From: an uncultured Pseudomonadales bacterium
Lineage (GTDB): Bacteria > Pseudomonadota > Gammaproteobacteria > Pseudomonadales > Azotimanducaceae
DNA: 64,000 bases
Assembly: GCA_958296165.1 (NCBI GenBank)
Contig: OY282447.1
Coordinates: 434,001-498,000 of the forward strand
Direction: 5' to 3'
In this document: positions 16,287 to 24,701 of the stretch, piece by piece
Layout of the letters: every line of letters starts with the position of its first letter
Numbering within the stretch: position 1 is the first letter of the stretch
Notes under the pieces: model-generated
Seen by the model: only the letters and a program-made list of their open reading frames with translations
What the model was told of the DNA's origin: nothing
Database searches by the model: none
Translations under genes and position numbers: made by a program

Positions 16287-17690
16287 ATGCCAACGGAACA
16301 GCCGAACGTGTTTGCGGCGATGCGAGCCTACGCAGGGCGCGGCGACAGATCTCCGCCGCCCGTGTTCATCGGCCGCGACGATGAACTGAGGCAACTACGC
16401 GACGTAGTGGAACGGGTTGCCGAAGATGCCTTAGGCAGCCACCCGCTAGGGCTGGTTCAAGTTGTTCAGGGCCCGCCGGGCGCCGGCAAGACCGCCCTTT
16501 GCATTGAACTTGAACGTCGCATCAATCGACTCGATGCAGCGACTCGAAAGGCGGTCGCCATCAATCTCAGCAGCCGCGTGCTCGACAGCGATCCGGTCGA
16601 TCTCGCCGCACGGATTGCTCCTCACGTGCCGCTTAACGTCAACAACGTATCGAGACACTTGCCAAGACTCGACGCGATCAAACAAGCGGCCAAGGACGTG
16701 GCTTCCTTCAGCTACGCGATGTGGAAGAACACGGTTACGAGAGAGCTCGTCAACAACGCATTGGGCTTGAACAAGGAATCCACGCTGGCGGACTGCCTCG
16801 ACGCCTACCGGCGCCTCTGGGACGACGTGGTGATCGTGCTCACGATGGACGAGATGCAGAATGCGCCGGTGTCCAAGCGCGCCAAGCAGAACCTAGAGGA
16901 AATACACCTCGGCCGACACGACGCCCGCCTGCTGCTGATCGCCTTCGGCTTGCAGAACTCGAAGGACGTGCTGGCCACCAAGCACGGCTTGTCGCGCTTG
17001 GATGACGAAGCCGTCGTCAATTTAGGTTCCTTGCATTGCGGCGAAGGCATGGACGTGATCGAGGCCACGTTCGATCATCTAGGCATTACTTGGGAGAACG
17101 CCGAATTGCGCACCCATCTGCGCCGGGCCGGGTTCGACGCATCGACATGGAACGCATGGGCGGCCGACGTCCGCGCCGCCATTGAATCCGAGTCGTGCGA
17201 CTTCCCCCACCATCTCACCAACGGTATGAGAAGCGTGTGCCGGGAACTGCTGCGCGACTGGCAATCCGTTAGCCCGCCCTCTGCCGACGACTTGAAGGCG
17301 CGGATCATGGCGGGCAGCCGCGCGAGTCGGATCCGCTACTACCGGGCGCGTCTTGCGCCTGTGAGCCGCCACACCTTGGCAATCGCCGCGGCGCTGGTCG
17401 CGCAGGTGCGCTCCGGCGGCGTGGATCTCGACGAAGGGCAGGCGTTGAAGGCCCTGGCGACCACCGACAACAGTGGCTACGAGGTGGGCGCAAAGGCGGC
17501 GCGCCAAGCATTCGAGATGGCCTTTGAGCGCGGGATATTCGAGGCCGGCGCCAGCGAGGGCACCCTGCGCGTCGGCATTCCATCGATGCAACGGTACCTT
17601 GTGGACGAGTTCGACCAAGCCGTCGCCAGAGGCAGTGAAGCCGCGCTGGCACTCGAAGAGGCGCTGCGGCTGACGCCATCAAAGACGTGA
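16287..17690 (+). CDS. Stand-alone P-loop ATPase, AAA_16/NACHT-like, function unknown
   Basis: 467 residues from ATG 16287; nine earlier codons are possible. Residues about 35-220 are a P-loop NTPase: FIGRDDELRQLRDVVERV, Walker A VVQGPPGAGKTALC, and Walker B VIVLTMDEMQNAP followed by sensor-like LLLIAFGLQNS. The C-terminal half is helical with no recognised effector domain. The FIGRDDEL opening is typical of STAND and AAA_16 ATPases found in regulators and defence proteins. No partner gene is adjacent. It is an accessory gene between mpl and the carboxylase block. Confidence 0.75.
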   Translation: MPTEQPNVFAAMRAYAGRGDRSPPPVFIGRDDELRQLRDVVERVAEDALGSHPLGLVQVVQGPPGAGKTALCIELERRINRLDAATRKAVAINLSSRVLDSDPVDLAARIAPHVPLNVNNVSRHLPRLDAIKQAAKDVASFSYAMWKNTVTRELVNNALGLNKESTLADCLDAYRRLWDDVVIVLTMDEMQNAPVSKRAKQNLEEIHLGRHDARLLLIAFGLQNSKDVLATKHGLSRLDDEAVVNLGSLHCGEGMDVIEATFDHLGITWENAELRTHLRRAGFDASTWNAWAADVRAAIESESCDFPHHLTNGMRSVCRELLRDWQSVSPPSADDLKARIMAGSRASRIRYYRARLAPVSRHTLAIAAALVAQVRSGGVDLDEGQALKALATTDNSGYEVGAKAARQAFEMAFERGIFEAGASEGTLRVGIPSMQRYLVDEFDQAVARGSEAALALEEALRLTPSKT

Positions 17691-17722
17691 GCTGCTCGTG
17701 CAGACGTAGCGGCGCGGCCCCT

Positions 17723-19033
17723 TCACAGCATGCCCGTGTGCAGGCGACCGGCAATGAACGGCGCGCTGCCGAGCACGTCCATCAGCAGTGCGCGATTGGT
17801 GGCCACGCCGCGAATGTCGAACGCCTTGACGCCGATCAGGGTGCGGCCGATGGCCTGCTCGCGGCTTGCACCGGTGCCGATCACCTTGGCCAGCAGCGGG
17901 TCGAAATAGGGCGTGACCCACTGCCCTTCGGCATAGCCGGCTTCGATGCGCACGCCGGTGAGCGTCGGTGGCCGAAACACCGCCAAGCGCCCGGTGGAAG
18001 GCAGCATGCGTTCGGAATCTTCGGCGTAGATGCGCGCCTCGACTGCGTGGCCGTTGGCGACGATGTGCGCTGGCAGCACGGCCTTCAGCCCCGCGCCGGC
18101 GGCGATTTCGATCTGCGCCGTCACCAAATCGATGCCCGTGATCTCCTCGGTCACGCCATGCTCCACTTGCAGGCGCGTGTTCACTTCGAGGAAGCCGTAT
18201 TCGTTGTTTGCGAACAGGGTCTCCACGGTGCCTAGGCTGTCATAGCCGGCCAGCGCCGCCACGGCCGCGGCCTCCATCTCGGCCAAGCGCGCCCGCTCCA
18301 AGCCGGGCGCCGGCGCTTCTTCGATGACCTTCTGGTGGCGCCGCTGCACCGAACATTCCCTTTCCAGCACGCCGGCTACGGCTTCGCCATCGCCGACCAC
18401 TTGGAACTCGATGTGTCGAGGCCTGTCCAGCCACGCCTCCAAGTACACCGAGGCGTCGCCGAACGCATGCGCAGCCTGCGCCCGTGTGGTCGCGAATGCG
18501 GTGCGAAGTTCCTGTTCCGTTTCCGCCTTGGCCATGCCGATGCCACCGCCACCCGCCGCCGGCTTCAACAGCACGGGAAAGCCGATCTGGGTGGCCGCCG
18601 CGAGCAACGCGCTCTCGTCCGCCAGAACGTCGCTGCCAGCGCGCACCGGAACGCCCGCCGCAGCCATTGCGGCGCGGGCGCGGGTCTTCTCGCCGAAAGT
18701 CTCGATCCAGTGCGGTTGCGGCCCGATGAAGCGCATGCCAGCTGCCGCCACGGCGCTGCCGAAGTGGGCGTTTTCGGCCAGAAAGCCGTAGCCGGGATGC
18801 AGCGCGTCGGCGCCGGCCGCTTTGGCGGCGGCGATGACGGCGTCGATGTTGAGATAGGTGTCCGTCGCCAGATAGCCGGGCAGCCGCGCGGTGGCCGTGG
18901 CCTCCGCCAAGTGCGGCGCTTGCGCGTCGATGTCGGCGTAGGCGGCTACGCTGTCTATGCCGAGCTTCGTACACGCCCGGACGATGCGCCGCGCCACCGC
19001 GCCGCGGTTGGCGATGAAGACTCGGCTGAACAC
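17723..19033 (-). CDS. Biotin carboxylase (acetyl-/acyl-CoA carboxylase alpha-type subunit)
   Basis: A 436-residue biotin carboxylase: N-terminal FIANRGAVARRIVRAC, HPGYGFLAENAHF, the ATP-grasp Gly loop KPAAGGGGIGM, and FLEVNTRLQVEHGVTEEITG. The enzyme carboxylates biotin with bicarbonate and ATP. The protein stops after the carboxylase domain, with no biotinyl (BCCP) domain and no carboxyltransferase gene beside it, so partners must be encoded elsewhere. RQV in NTRLQVEHGVTE keeps the catalytic Arg, but canonical HPVTE is HGVTE here. It lies nine bases after the AICAR transformylase gene on the same strand. Confidence 0.85.
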   Translation of the reverse strand: MFSRVFIANRGAVARRIVRACTKLGIDSVAAYADIDAQAPHLAEATATARLPGYLATDTYLNIDAVIAAAKAAGADALHPGYGFLAENAHFGSAVAAAGMRFIGPQPHWIETFGEKTRARAAMAAAGVPVRAGSDVLADESALLAAATQIGFPVLLKPAAGGGGIGMAKAETEQELRTAFATTRAQAAHAFGDASVYLEAWLDRPRHIEFQVVGDGEAVAGVLERECSVQRRHQKVIEEAPAPGLERARLAEMEAAAVAALAGYDSLGTVETLFANNEYGFLEVNTRLQVEHGVTEEITGIDLVTAQIEIAAGAGLKAVLPAHIVANGHAVEARIYAEDSERMLPSTGRLAVFRPPTLTGVRIEAGYAEGQWVTPYFDPLLAKVIGTGASREQAIGRTLIGVKAFDIRGVATNRALLMDVLGSAPFIAGRLHTGML

Positions 19034-19042
19034 GGCCCTCGC

Positions 19043-20200
19043 CTAGTGGTGGAACAGGCGCAGACCCGTGTGCGCCATGGCGATGCCGTACTCGCGGCAG
19101 GCGGCGGTCACCTCGTCGTCGCGGCTGCCGCCGCCTGGCTGAGCGATGAACCGTACACCGTGCCGTTGGGCGTGATCGACATTGTCGCGGAACGGAATGA
19201 ACCCGTCGCTGACGAGCGAGACGCCGTCCATGCCGGCAAGCCAGTCGGCGCGTTCTGCAGGCGTGAGCGGCGCCGCCGGCAATGCCAGCGCTTGCGCAAA
19301 GGCCGCTTGCTCGGCAGTCGTCATGTCGCCTTCGATGTAGCGCACCCGCCAGTTGATGCGTTCCTGACGCTTCACTCCTGCTCGGAACTCCAAGCCGCGT
19401 ACCTTGGGGTGGCGGCCCAAATGCCAAACGTCCGCCTTGGCCCCGGCCAACTTCGTGCAATCCACGCGCGATTGCTGGCCGGCGCCAATGCCGATGGTCT
19501 GGCCGCCCCAAGCGTAGGCGACGGAGTTGGATTGCGTGTACTTGAGCGTGACGAGGCCGAGCAGCATGTCCGCCTTGGCGCTCTCGGTGACTTGGCCGCA
19601 CACCACATGATCGAGGTGCTCGAAGGCGATGCGGCAGTTGTTGCGCTCTTGCGTCAATCGCACGCCGAACACTTCGCGGGCTTCGCTCGCCGGAGGACGG
19701 TAGGAGGGGTCTGCCTCGATCACCACGAACGCACCGCCCTTCTTCGCAGCCAGCACGTCCAACGTGCCCGGCTCGAAGCCCGGCGCGATCACGCCGTCGC
19801 TGACGACGCCGCGCAGATAGGCCGCAGTGACGGCATCGACAGGATCGGAGAGCGCCGCGAAATCTCCGAACGAGCATTTGGGATCGGTGCCGCGGGCGCG
19901 GGCGTAGGCAGTGGCAAGCGGCGACAGCTGGCGGTTGCCGAGCTCATAGGCGCGGCGTAGATCGTCCGGCAGCGTGGCAGCCAGCGCGGCGCCGGCTGGC
20001 GAAACATGCTTGAAGGACGCCGCCGCCGGCAGCCCCAGCACCGCCTTCAGTTCGGCAACCAGCTGCCAGCCATTGAGCGCATCGAGCATGTTGACCATGG
20101 ACGGCTTGCCCGAACGCACCCGCACTGGCGCGCCGGCGCCGAGTTCCGCCTCAGCTTGGCGCTGGTGCGGGTTGCAGCCGTATTTCAGCGCGAAGGCCAC
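19043..20200 (-). CDS. Stand-alone AICAR transformylase (phosphoribosylaminoimidazolecarboxamide formyltransferase)
   Basis: From GTG 20200 the protein has 385 residues and begins MAFALKYGCNPHQRQAE, matching family N-termini; the ATG at 20281 would put the start inside purC. Conserved features are ALKYGCNPHQ, SFKHVSPAGAALA, TDPKCSFGDFAALS, LKYTQSNSVAYA and IGIGAGQQSRVDC. It formylates AICAR to FAICAR with 10-formyl-THF in purine synthesis. The IMP cyclohydrolase domain that completes bifunctional PurH is absent, so ring closure must come from another gene. The GTG lies four bases after the purC stop, indicating a tight operon. Confidence 0.9.
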   Translation of the reverse strand: MAFALKYGCNPHQRQAEAELGAGAPVRVRSGKPSMVNMLDALNGWQLVAELKAVLGLPAAASFKHVSPAGAALAATLPDDLRRAYELGNRQLSPLATAYARARGTDPKCSFGDFAALSDPVDAVTAAYLRGVVSDGVIAPGFEPGTLDVLAAKKGGAFVVIEADPSYRPPASEAREVFGVRLTQERNNCRIAFEHLDHVVCGQVTESAKADMLLGLVTLKYTQSNSVAYAWGGQTIGIGAGQQSRVDCTKLAGAKADVWHLGRHPKVRGLEFRAGVKRQERINWRVRYIEGDMTTAEQAAFAQALALPAAPLTPAERADWLAGMDGVSLVSDGFIPFRDNVDHAQRHGVRFIAQPGGGSRDDEVTAACREYGIAMAHTGLRLFHH

Positions 20201-20204
20201 GCCG

Positions 20205-21128
20205 TCAAAGGGCCAGTTCCGCGCCGGTGAGCCGGCGATAGGCTTCCAGATAGCGCGACAGCGTATTTTCCAACACTGCATCCGGCAGGGCCGGGCCGGG
20301 CGGCGTCTTGTTCCAGCGCCCGGCAGCGACGAGCGTTTCCAAGTAGTTGCGCACGTATTGCTTGTCGAAGCTCGGCTGCTCGGCGCCCGGCTGCCACCGG
20401 TCGGCGGGCCAGAAACGCGAGCTGTCCGGCGTGAATATCTCGTCGATCAGGATCGGCTCCAGGGAGTTTTCCAGCGTGCCGAACTCGAACTTGGTGTCTG
20501 CCAGCACGATGCCGCGCTCGAAGGCGTAGTCGCGTGCAAGGCCGTACAGACGCAGCGTCTTCTCTTGCAGCCAAGCCATCGTCTCATCGCCGACGATAGC
20601 GGCGCCCTGCTCGAAGCTGATGTTCTCGTCGTGGCCGGTGTCGGCCTTGGTGGAAGGCGTGAACAACGGCCTAGGCAAGCGGTCGCCGTTCAATAGGCCG
20701 GGCGGCAGGTCGATGCCGCACACGCTGCCGTCGCGTTGGTAGTCCTTCCAGCCGCTGCCGGCTAGATAGCCGCGCGCGATGCACTCCACAGGCAGCACGC
20801 GAGTGCGCCGGCACAGCATCATGCGGCCGGCGAGCTGTGCTTGCTCAACTGCCGTTAAGCCCGGCACATCTGCCGGGTCGGTCGAGATCAGGTGGTGGTC
20901 GATGACGCCGGCGAAATGGTCGAACCAGAACTTGGATATCTGCGTGAGCACCACGCCTTTGCCGGCCGGGCCGTTGCCCAATACGATGTCGAAGGCGCTA
21001 ACGCGATCCGTGGCGATGATTAACAGTGCCTGCTCGCCGTCTGGCAGTTCAACGTCGTAAAGGTCGCGCACCTTGCCGCTACGCTTGTTGGGCAGACCAA
21101 GATCGGTCTCCATCACCAAAGTGGCCAT
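20205..21128 (-). CDS. purC: SAICAR synthetase
   Basis: A 307-residue PurC of the longer, ADE1-like type (E. coli PurC has 237). Motifs include SGKVRDLYDVELPDGEQALL, ATDRVSAFDIVLGN, PVECIARGYLAGSGWKDYQ, FTPSTKADTGHDENISF and LADTKFEFG, with LIDEIFTPDSSRFWP near the C-terminus. It condenses CAIR with aspartate in purine synthesis. The downstream transformylase gene is four bases away. A plausible ribosome-binding site (AGGAGAAG) precedes ATG 21128. Confidence 0.97.
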   Translation of the reverse strand: MATLVMETDLGLPNKRSGKVRDLYDVELPDGEQALLIIATDRVSAFDIVLGNGPAGKGVVLTQISKFWFDHFAGVIDHHLISTDPADVPGLTAVEQAQLAGRMMLCRRTRVLPVECIARGYLAGSGWKDYQRDGSVCGIDLPPGLLNGDRLPRPLFTPSTKADTGHDENISFEQGAAIVGDETMAWLQEKTLRLYGLARDYAFERGIVLADTKFEFGTLENSLEPILIDEIFTPDSSRFWPADRWQPGAEQPSFDKQYVRNYLETLVAAGRWNKTPPGPALPDAVLENTLSRYLEAYRRLTGAELAL

Positions 21129-21189
21129 CGCTTCTCCTCTTTCTGTGGGCTGTGGGCCAGTGCAGCAGGCCCGTGGGTCGGTCTATGAG

Positions 21190-21957
21190 CTAATAGGTAT
21201 TGCTGCCGCCGTCGGCCTTGTAGATCGAGCCGGTGACGAACGCGGCATCGTCGCTGGCGAGAAACAACATCACCTTGGCGATGTCGAGCGGCTCGGCATA
21301 GCGGCCGAGCGGTATGGTCTCGGCAATGCGCTGGCGTGCGCCTTCCGGGTCGCCCGGCGACATGCCGCGCTCGAGGCTGCGCATCATGCGCGTTTCCACC
21401 GGCGCCGGATTGACGGTGTTCACGCGGATGTTCGCGGCCGCACATTCCCGTGCCGCGGCGCGCATCAAGCCGATCACGGCGTGTTTGCTGGCGCCATAGG
21501 GCGCGATGTTCGGCGTGCCCGACAGCCCGGCCACGCTGGACGTGATGACGATGCTGCCGCCGCCGCGCTCGGCAATGCGCGGAATGCCGTACTTCAAGCC
21601 GAGCCATACGCCCTTCACGTTGACGTCGATCACGCGGTCGAAATCCGCCTCGTCCATGGCCACGATGGGCGCGACGACGCCTTCGATGCCAGCGTTGGCA
21701 AGCAGGATGTCCACGCCGCCGTAGCGCTCCACCGCAGCCGCGAACATCCGTTCATTGTCGGCCGCTTGGGTGACGTCCGCCACGCAATAGCTGACGCGAT
21801 TGCTGGCGGCATCTTCCACGGCGCCCGCCAGCGCGGTTTCGTCCAAGTCCACCACCAGCACGTTCGCGCCTTCGGCCGCGAACAACTGCGCGGCTGCGCG
21901 GCCAATGCCGCCAGCGCCACCGGTGATCACTGCGGTCTTGTTGTCCAAACGGCCCAT
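21190..21957 (-). CDS. Short-chain dehydrogenase/reductase (classical SDR)
   Basis: 255 residues from ATG 21957 (MGRLDNKTAVITGGAGGIG); an ATG eight codons upstream is possible. Classical SDR features are all present: cofactor loop GGAGGIGRAAA, NAGIEG, the catalytic Ser in ITSSVAGLSG and the YGASK active site, plus an NPAPVETRM motif after the PG-like turn. The acidic VVDLDET after beta-2 suggests NAD(H). Substrate unknown. It lies between purC and the PLP enzyme gene, all on the same strand. Confidence 0.9.
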   Translation of the reverse strand: MGRLDNKTAVITGGAGGIGRAAAQLFAAEGANVLVVDLDETALAGAVEDAASNRVSYCVADVTQAADNERMFAAAVERYGGVDILLANAGIEGVVAPIVAMDEADFDRVIDVNVKGVWLGLKYGIPRIAERGGGSIVITSSVAGLSGTPNIAPYGASKHAVIGLMRAAARECAAANIRVNTVNPAPVETRMMRSLERGMSPGDPEGARQRIAETIPLGRYAEPLDIAKVMLFLASDDAAFVTGSIYKADGGSNTY

Positions 21958-22000
21958 ACCCTTTTTCCTCACGCCCTTCACGCCCCTTCACGCCCCACCC

Positions 22001-23224
22001 TCACGCGAGCGCTTGTTCGAAGTCGCCGAGCAGATCTTCCACATCCTCAATGCCCGTGGAAATGCGAATCAGCGAGTCCGCGATCCCCATGCTGGCGCGG
22101 CGCTGAGGCCCCATCTCGTGATAGATCGTCTCCGCGACCGGAATCGCCAACGTGCGGTTGTCGCCTAAATTGCTGGACTTGATGACGACTTGCAAGCGAT
22201 TGAGAAACGCGAAGGCGTCGATGCCGTCGACAAGCTCGAAGCTGAACAGGGCGCCGGGATGGCGGAACAGCGCCATTGTCTTCGCGTGTTGGGGATGGTC
22301 GGCGAGGCCGGGATAGTAGACGCGGCGCACTTTGGGATGCGCGGCCAGCAGATCGACCAGCGCTTGCGCGTTGGCGCACTGGCGCTCCTGGCGCAACGCC
22401 AGCGTCTCTGCGCCCAAGCTCAAGTGGTGCGCCGCCTCCGCGCCGAGCGTGGCGCCGAAATCGCGCAGGCCCTTCTTGCGCATCTGCGTGATCGCCCACT
22501 TCCTGGCGTCGCCCTTCTTGTAGGCGTCGTAGATGTTGGCGAACGCAGTCCAGTCGTGCAGTCCGGTCTCCGTGATCGCGCCGCCGAGAGCGTTGCCGTG
22601 GCCGCCGATGTACTTGGTTAGGCTGTTGACGATCAGCGAGGCGCCCACCGTCACCGGCTGGAACAGATAAGGCGACGTCATGGTGTTGTCCACAACGTAC
22701 ACCAAGCCGCGTTCTCGACAGACTGCGCCGATGCCGTCGAGGTCGCTCACTTGCGTACGCGGATTGGCGATGGTCTCGACGAACACCAGCTTGGTATTCA
22801 GGCGCAGAGCGTCTTCCACCGCACTCGTGCGGGCGGCGTCTACGAACGTAACGTCCACGCCATGCGCCGCGAAGCTCAAGAACAAGCTGTTGGTGTTGCC
22901 GAACAGGAACGAACTCGACACGAAGTGGTCGCCCTCGCGCAGCAGCGCGAACAGCATCGTGCCGATGGCGGCCATGCCGGTGCTGAAACACACCGTGGCG
23001 ATGCCGCGCTCCATGCGGCTCATCTTCGCCTCCAGGGCAGAGACGGTGGGATTCACCTGCCGAGCGTAGGAATAGCCGGAACTCTTGCCCTGGAATACGT
23101 CCGCCAAGTCCCGCACGTCGTCGTAGCCGTAGGCGACCGTGGCGTGGATGGGTTTGTGCAACGAGCCGTGTTCGATAGGGTCGAGCCGGTCCGAGTGGAC
23201 GATGGAGGTGGTGAAGCCGCGCAC
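22001..23224 (-). CDS. PLP-dependent trans-sulfuration enzyme (cystathionine gamma-synthase/O-acylhomoserine sulfhydrylase family)
   Basis: A 407-residue Cys/Met metabolism PLP enzyme. The cofactor Lys is in SLTKYIGGHGNALGG, with SGYSYARQVNPTVSALEAKM near the N-terminus, CFSTGMAAIGTMLFALL, and VDNTMTSPYLFQP holding the PLP-nitrogen Asp. The C-terminal SNLGDNRTLAIPVAE and LIRISTGIEDVEDLL segments are typical. The family makes cystathionine or homocysteine from O-acylhomoserine, or degrades cystathionine or methionine; the exact reaction cannot be set from sequence alone. Confidence 0.88.
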   Translation of the reverse strand: MRGFTTSIVHSDRLDPIEHGSLHKPIHATVAYGYDDVRDLADVFQGKSSGYSYARQVNPTVSALEAKMSRMERGIATVCFSTGMAAIGTMLFALLREGDHFVSSSFLFGNTNSLFLSFAAHGVDVTFVDAARTSAVEDALRLNTKLVFVETIANPRTQVSDLDGIGAVCRERGLVYVVDNTMTSPYLFQPVTVGASLIVNSLTKYIGGHGNALGGAITETGLHDWTAFANIYDAYKKGDARKWAITQMRKKGLRDFGATLGAEAAHHLSLGAETLALRQERQCANAQALVDLLAAHPKVRRVYYPGLADHPQHAKTMALFRHPGALFSFELVDGIDAFAFLNRLQVVIKSSNLGDNRTLAIPVAETIYHEMGPQRRASMGIADSLIRISTGIEDVEDLLGDFEQALA

Positions 23225-23591
23225 GATCTCTTGGGGCAGGATGGCGAAAGCGTGGCGACTATAGCCGTTCGGCGCGAGGCTGTCAGGGTTGGCAAGCTCG
23301 ATGCGCTTGCGTTGTGGCGTTTTTCGGCAGGCGCGGGCCGTGCGATGTGGCGAACCTCGTATCCCGCGCCGCTAAGCGGCGAAGGTCGGCGCTATCCATG
23401 TCGGCGAACGGCGCCGGCTCGACCAGCGAGCGCAGGCGGTGGAGACACCCGGCTTGGCCGTGCCCAGCGCCGGCCCCGCCCGTCGCCTTCGTCAGGTACT
23501 GCGGCAGCAGCCCCTTGTCGGTCCCGTAGCGACGTCGCCGGTGATCCAGTGAGCTAAGACCCACCGCAGAGGCTACCGGAGGCTACCGGCA
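23225..23591. other. Gene-free stretch bounding the three-gene operon
   Basis: No recognisable gene in 367 bases. A minus-strand open frame at 23283-23564 has no family resemblance. At 23571-23589 a 10-base unit (GGCTACCGGA) is tandemly repeated nearly twice, just beyond the stop of the AAA ATPase gene. I see no terminator or att-like sequence. Confidence 0.35.
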
Positions 23592-24701
23592 CTACTGTGG
23601 CCGGTGGTTCATTTTCAGTCTGTCTTCCGCCATGCGATGCAGCCTGTGCAAGAACTCCCGTTGGCGGACCCCTTCGTCGCCCCTCTTTTGGGCTTGATCT
23701 TGCATGTCTCGAAAACAATCTTGGATTTCGGACGATTTGATGATCGGCTTGCTCCCACCCATGGTGCTCCTAGTTTGTTGTGCCGTTCGTCGCGCAGTTT
23801 GCAGGTAGAACTTGGCGAGGTCATGTGCATCTTGATCATCATTCAACGGCCTAAGCTCGATGTGGTTCTCTAGGCGACTGCGCAGTGCGGGGTACGCGTA
23901 TGAGTAGCGATTAAGTGCGTCGGGCGTGGCTGCTATCATCAGGAACAGGCGCCGTGGCAGCGCATCCACCATCGCTCTCAGCGCTGAGAGGTACCGTATG
24001 ACGGCCTTTGGTCCGAGAACGCCGTCTTGCTTTTCGATTTCGTCTAGTAGTAGGAAGATGCCTTTCAACACGCCCGCCCTACCGCTCACCTGCGCCAGAT
24101 CTCTAAGCGCGGCTGTTTTCGACTCGACGGTGTCCAATCGGAACTGGACGTCGAGCGCCAGTCGGTGCGCCTTGAACAGTCTAAGGCCTAGCAGCCACTC
24201 CATCATCAGACCCTTGGTTTCGTCGTTGTTCGACTTCCGCAACCTCCGCAGCGCCGTTCGCATGTCGTGACTGCGAGCTTCCTCTATTGGCCCTTTATCG
24301 TCCTTCAAGCTGTCAGCTAGCTTGCCTAAGTGCTCTGTACCCAATTCCTCAACGAGGCGTCTTGTGGTTCCGTCGAATGATCCTTCTGGATCCGCCAGAT
24401 AGCGAACAACATAGTAGCCGCGCCTATCCCGCAGAGCATTTCGTACTTCGATCTCGAAGTGATTCAGGAAGTTGGTTTTTCCAACACCTTGGGTGCCATG
24501 AATGACAACAACCTGCGATGTGTCGTCGCGGAAGAAAGTCACGACACGGTCTTCAGCTTCCGCATCGGCCTCTGAAGTTTGATGTGGGTTTCCCATCGTC
24601 TGATTAGACGCAGGATACGGATTGGTCTCGATACCGAATCGCTCGTACAGGTCACTGGCAGGTTGGTTTTCGAGCTCTCTTAGTTTGTCGCGCAAACTCA
24701 T
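23592..24701 (-). CDS. AAA ATPase of the three-gene putative defence operon
   Basis: A 369-residue AAA ATPase of the ORC/Cdc6-like type. Residues 23-30 (GIETNPYP) form a short lead-in. Walker A is GTQGVGKTN (69-77), Walker B IFLLLDEIEKQ (215-225), sensor 1 LFLMIAATPDAL (252-263), with Arg-finger candidates in LRSRLENHIEL (273-283). The C-terminus is helical and charged. Its ATG overlaps the stop of the PIN-like gene by four bases (ATGA), so translation is coupled. I do not recognise a named family. Base composition looks less GC-rich than neighbouring housekeeping genes, suggesting transfer. Probable role: powering or gating the co-encoded nuclease (inference). Confidence 0.7.
   Translation of the reverse strand: MSLRDKLRELENQPASDLYERFGIETNPYPASNQTMGNPHQTSEADAEAEDRVVTFFRDDTSQVVVIHGTQGVGKTNFLNHFEIEVRNALRDRRGYYVVRYLADPEGSFDGTTRRLVEELGTEHLGKLADSLKDDKGPIEEARSHDMRTALRRLRKSNNDETKGLMMEWLLGLRLFKAHRLALDVQFRLDTVESKTAALRDLAQVSGRAGVLKGIFLLLDEIEKQDGVLGPKAVIRYLSALRAMVDALPRRLFLMIAATPDALNRYSYAYPALRSRLENHIELRPLNDDQDAHDLAKFYLQTARRTAQQTRSTMGGSKPIIKSSEIQDCFRDMQDQAQKRGDEGVRQREFLHRLHRMAEDRLKMNHRPQ

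Noticed and set aside
18335-19960. Plus-strand open frame of 541 codons opposite the biotin carboxylase and AICAR transformylase
   Set aside because: Both minus-strand genes are clearly real; the plus frame has no motifs and its composition is a codon shadow.
23283-23564. Minus-strand open frame of 93 codons between the PLP enzyme and AAA ATPase genes
   Set aside because: No motif, no ribosome-binding site and no resemblance to any family.
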